Assembly (NCBI RefSeq): GCF_900091435.1
Contig: NZ_FMCS01000015.1
Location: 50,775 to 114,774, forward strand
Direction of reading: 5' to 3'
Length of the DNA stretch: 64,000 nt
Source of the DNA: Micromonospora chaiyaphumensis
Lineage (GTDB): Bacteria > Actinomycetota > Actinomycetes > Mycobacteriales > Micromonosporaceae
Shown here: piece after piece, positions 61,801 to 64,000 of the stretch
How positions within the stretch are numbered: the first letter of the stretch is position 1
Layout of the letters: each line of letters begins with the position of its first letter
Made by a program: the position numbers and the translations under genes
The notes under the pieces: model-generated
What the model was told of the DNA's origin: nothing
Seen by the model: the letters and a program-made list of their open reading frames with translations, nothing else
The model's database searches: none

Positions 61801-63585
61801 ATGTGCGGGATCAGCGGTGAGGCGCGATTCGACGGGTCCGTCCCGGACGGCGACGCGGTGACCCGGATGAGCGCGGCCCTGCGATCCCGGGGGCCCGACG
61901 GGGAGGGCCTGTGGAACGACGGGTGGATCACGCTCGGCCACCGGCGGCTGACCATCATCGACCTCTCCGACGCCGGCGCCCAGCCGATGGTCCGGGACGA
62001 TCTGGGCCTCACCCTGGTGTTCAACGGGTGCATCTACAACTACCCGCGGCTGCGCGAGGAGCTACGGGCGGCCGGGCACACCTTCCGTTCCACCAGCGAC
62101 ACCGAGGTGATCCTCGTGGCGTACGCGGAATGGGGCGAGGACTTCGTCGACCACCTCGTGGGGATGTTCGCGGTCGTGCTGGTCGACCGGGAGCGGCGCC
62201 GGCTCGTGCTCGCCCGGGACCGTCTCGGCATCAAGCCGCTCTACCTCGCCGAGTCCCCGGGGCGGCTACGGTTCGCCTCGACCCTGCCGGCGCTGCTGGC
62301 CGCCGGTGACGTCGACACCGGCATCGACCCGGTGGCGCTGCACCACTACCTGTCCTGGCACTCGATCGTGCCGGCGCCCCGCACCATCCTGCGCGGCATC
62401 CGCAAGCTGCCGCCGGCCACCGTGCGGGTGGTGGAGGCCGACGGGCGCAGCCGCGAGCGGGTCTACTGGCGGCCCGACTACCAGCGCGACCCGGCACACG
62501 CGGCCATGGGCGCGCGGGACTGGCAGGCGGCGGTCGGCGACGCGCTGCGCACGGCCGTACGGCGGCGGCTGGTGGCCGACGTGCCGGTCGGGGTGCTGCT
62601 CTCCGGCGGGCTGGACTCCAGCATGATCGTGGCGCTGCTCGCCGAGGCCGGCCAGCACCACCTCCAGACCTTCAGCATCGGCTTCGACAGCCGGGGCGGC
62701 GAGAGCGGCGACGAGTTCCACTACTCCGACCTCGTCGCACGCACCTTCGGCACCGACCACCACCGCATCCAGCTCGGCGACGACGACCTGGAGCCGGCGG
62801 TCCGCCGGACGATCGAGGCGATGACCGAGCCGATGGGCAGCCACGACGTCGTCGCCTTCCACCTGCTCTCCGAACAGGTCGCCCGGCACGTCAAGGTGGC
62901 GCAGTCCGGTCAGGGCGCCGACGAGGTGTTCGCCGGCTACGCCTACCACCAGCCCCTCACACAGGTGCCCCGGGACGGTGCCGCCGAGGCGTTCGCCGCC
63001 GCGTTCTTCGACCGGACGCACGCGGAACTGGATCGGGTCGTCGACCCCGCGTACGCCTGCGACCACGACGCCAGCCGCGAGCTGCTCGCCGGGCACCTGG
63101 CCGCGCCCGGGGCCGACACGGCGCTCGACGCGGTGCTGCGCCTGGACACCCACCTGATGCTGCCCGACGACCCGGTGAAGCGGGTGGACAGCATGAGCAT
63201 GGCGTGGGGGCTGGAGGTGCGTACCCCGTTCCTGGACCAGGACCTTGTCACGCTCGCCGCGGCCTGCCCCCCGGAGCACAAGGTCGCGCAGGGCGGCAAG
63301 GGGATCCTCAAGGAGGTGGCCCGGGAGACGCTGCCCGCCGAGGTGATCGACCGGCCCAAGGGCTACTTCCCGGTGCCCGCCCTGCGCAACGTCGACGGGC
63401 CGGTGCGGCACCTCGTGGCGGAGGCCCTCGCCGCGCCGGCCGCCCGCGAACGCGGCCTCTTCCGGCCCGGGTACGTCGCCGAACTGCTCGCCGAACCGGA
63501 CCGGGCGCAGGCCGCGGCGGGCAGCAACAAGCTCTGGCAGCTCGGCCTGCTGGAGCTGTGGCTCCAGTCCCACGGCATCAACTGA
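61801..63585 (+). CDS. Glutamine-hydrolysing amidotransferase, asparagine-synthase family (NAGGN-type)
   Basis: 594 residues from ATG 61801. Cys2 starts the class II glutaminase domain (MCGISGEARFDG, RSRGPDGEGLW, GHRRLTIIDLSD, FNGCIYNY). The synthetase half has the PP-loop LLSGGLDSSMIV (near 275-285). Together it transfers ammonia from Gln to a carboxylate with ATP. Details such as RFASTLPALLA and LHHYLSWHSIVPAPRTIL suggest the N-acetylglutaminylglutamine amidotransferase subgroup, which makes the osmolyte NAGGN; from memory only. The usual partner synthetase is not in the window. It converges with glnA, 13 bp between the stops. Confidence 0.88.
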   Translation: MCGISGEARFDGSVPDGDAVTRMSAALRSRGPDGEGLWNDGWITLGHRRLTIIDLSDAGAQPMVRDDLGLTLVFNGCIYNYPRLREELRAAGHTFRSTSDTEVILVAYAEWGEDFVDHLVGMFAVVLVDRERRRLVLARDRLGIKPLYLAESPGRLRFASTLPALLAAGDVDTGIDPVALHHYLSWHSIVPAPRTILRGIRKLPPATVRVVEADGRSRERVYWRPDYQRDPAHAAMGARDWQAAVGDALRTAVRRRLVADVPVGVLLSGGLDSSMIVALLAEAGQHHLQTFSIGFDSRGGESGDEFHYSDLVARTFGTDHHRIQLGDDDLEPAVRRTIEAMTEPMGSHDVVAFHLLSEQVARHVKVAQSGQGADEVFAGYAYHQPLTQVPRDGAAEAFAAAFFDRTHAELDRVVDPAYACDHDASRELLAGHLAAPGADTALDAVLRLDTHLMLPDDPVKRVDSMSMAWGLEVRTPFLDQDLVTLAAACPPEHKVAQGGKGILKEVARETLPAEVIDRPKGYFPVPALRNVDGPVRHLVAEALAAPAARERGLFRPGYVAELLAEPDRAQAAAGSNKLWQLGLLELWLQSHGIN

Positions 63586-63598
63586 TCGCGAACCGCCG

Positions 63599-64000
63599 TC
63601 AGCAGTCGAAGTACAGGGCGAACTCGTGCGGGGTCGGGCGCAGGCGCACCGGGTCGACCTCGTTGGCGCGCTTCCAGCCCACCCAGGTGGAGATCAGGTC
63701 CGGCGTGAACACGCCGCCGTCGAGCAGGTAGTCGTGGTCGGCCTCAAGCGCGTCGAGGACGGCGGGCAGGCTGCCGGGGACCTGCTTGACGTCGCCCCAC
63801 TCCTCCGGCGGCAGGTCGTAGAGGTCCTTGTCGATCGGGGCGGGCGGTTCGGTCTTGTTCTTGATGCCGTCCAGACCGGCCATGAGCATGGCGGAGAACG
63901 CGAGGTAGGGGTTGCTGGACGGGTCCGGCACGCGGAACTCGACGCGCTTGGCCTTCGGGTTGGCGCCGGTGACGGGGATGCGGGTGCAGGCGGAGCGGTT
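63599..64000 (-). CDS. glnA: Glutamine synthetase type I (C-terminal part; 5' end beyond window)
   Basis: The last 133 codons of the gene are present. NRSACTRIPVTGANPKAKRV, SSNPYLAFSAMLMAGLDG and PHEFALYFDC at the end match type I glutamine synthetase. The Tyr in DKDLYDLPPEE corresponds to the adenylylation site, so the enzyme is probably regulated by GlnE. It makes glutamine from glutamate, ammonia and ATP in the cytoplasm as a dodecamer. The stop is TGA 63599-63601. Confidence 0.93.
   Translation of the reverse strand, partial: NRSACTRIPVTGANPKAKRVEFRVPDPSSNPYLAFSAMLMAGLDGIKNKTEPPAPIDKDLYDLPPEEWGDVKQVPGSLPAVLDALEADHDYLLDGGVFTPDLISTWVGWKRANEVDPVRLRPTPHEFALYFDC

Overview
The window looks like chromosomal DNA of a high-GC actinomycete. 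Third codon positions are mostly G or C, GTG starts are frequent, and several genes have a TANNNT-type -10 box six or seven bases before the start codon, as in leaderless actinobacterial mRNAs. The gene families (SCO4402-type immunity protein, SigE-family sigma factor, RepSA-type integrative element, mycothiol-type deacetylase) fit Micromonosporaceae, with a Micromonospora-like organism most likely. That assignment is an inference from gene content, not a database result.

Region 1 (1-13,457) is a surface-toxin locus. Two large secreted proteins diverge from 2.83-3.10 kb: a DNRLRE/FG-GAP protein that runs off the left edge, and a 2,183-residue RHS/YD-repeat protein with a short C-terminal toxin module. 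An SCO4402-family immunity gene overlaps the toxin stop codon by four bases. DUF4253 and suppressor-of-fused (SUFU) genes follow, and both are immunity-like families. Between them lies about 1.3 kb of decayed, repeat-bearing DNA.

Region 2 (13,860-23,484) is an integrated element of the actinomycete integrative and conjugative element (AICE) type. It is bounded by a 58-bp perfect direct repeat that contains the 3' half of a tRNA-Val(CAC) gene. It carries repSA-xis-int in the order known from pSAM2, a short GntR regulator and a three-gene operon of small AICE-type proteins. I see no FtsK/TraB-like translocase. In its place are lower-GC cargo genes: a PIN-like nuclease with a coiled-coil tail, a divergently transcribed soluble Ser/Thr kinase, and a broken GNAT gene. 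Neither boundary preserves an intact tRNA, and a second att-like arm lies 3.1 kb to the left, so several elements seem to have stacked here.

Region 3 (23.5-64 kb) reads as ordinary chromosome. It holds a MarR regulator, LtrA, acetyltransferases, membrane proteins, an HSP90-family ATPase translationally coupled to a large TPR-like protein, a divergent LysR/SDR pair with clear operators, secreted M14 and S8 peptidases, and a SigE-type sigma factor with a membrane partner. Further right are a GH25 lysozyme with internally duplicated fascin-like repeats, a membrane Ser/Thr kinase, a Kup potassium transporter, a proline iminopeptidase, a PIG-L deacetylase, an MFS exporter, a DNA alkylation repair enzyme, an aminoglycoside phosphotransferase-like gene, a glycogen-debranching enzyme and a compact arsenic operon (arsR-aquaporin-arsC with divergent arsI). 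The window ends with an asparagine-synthase-family amidotransferase and the 3' end of a type I glutamine synthetase gene.

The best candidates for something undescribed are the kinase/PIN cargo of the element, the RHS toxin with its mixed immunity array, and the HSP90-TPR pair.
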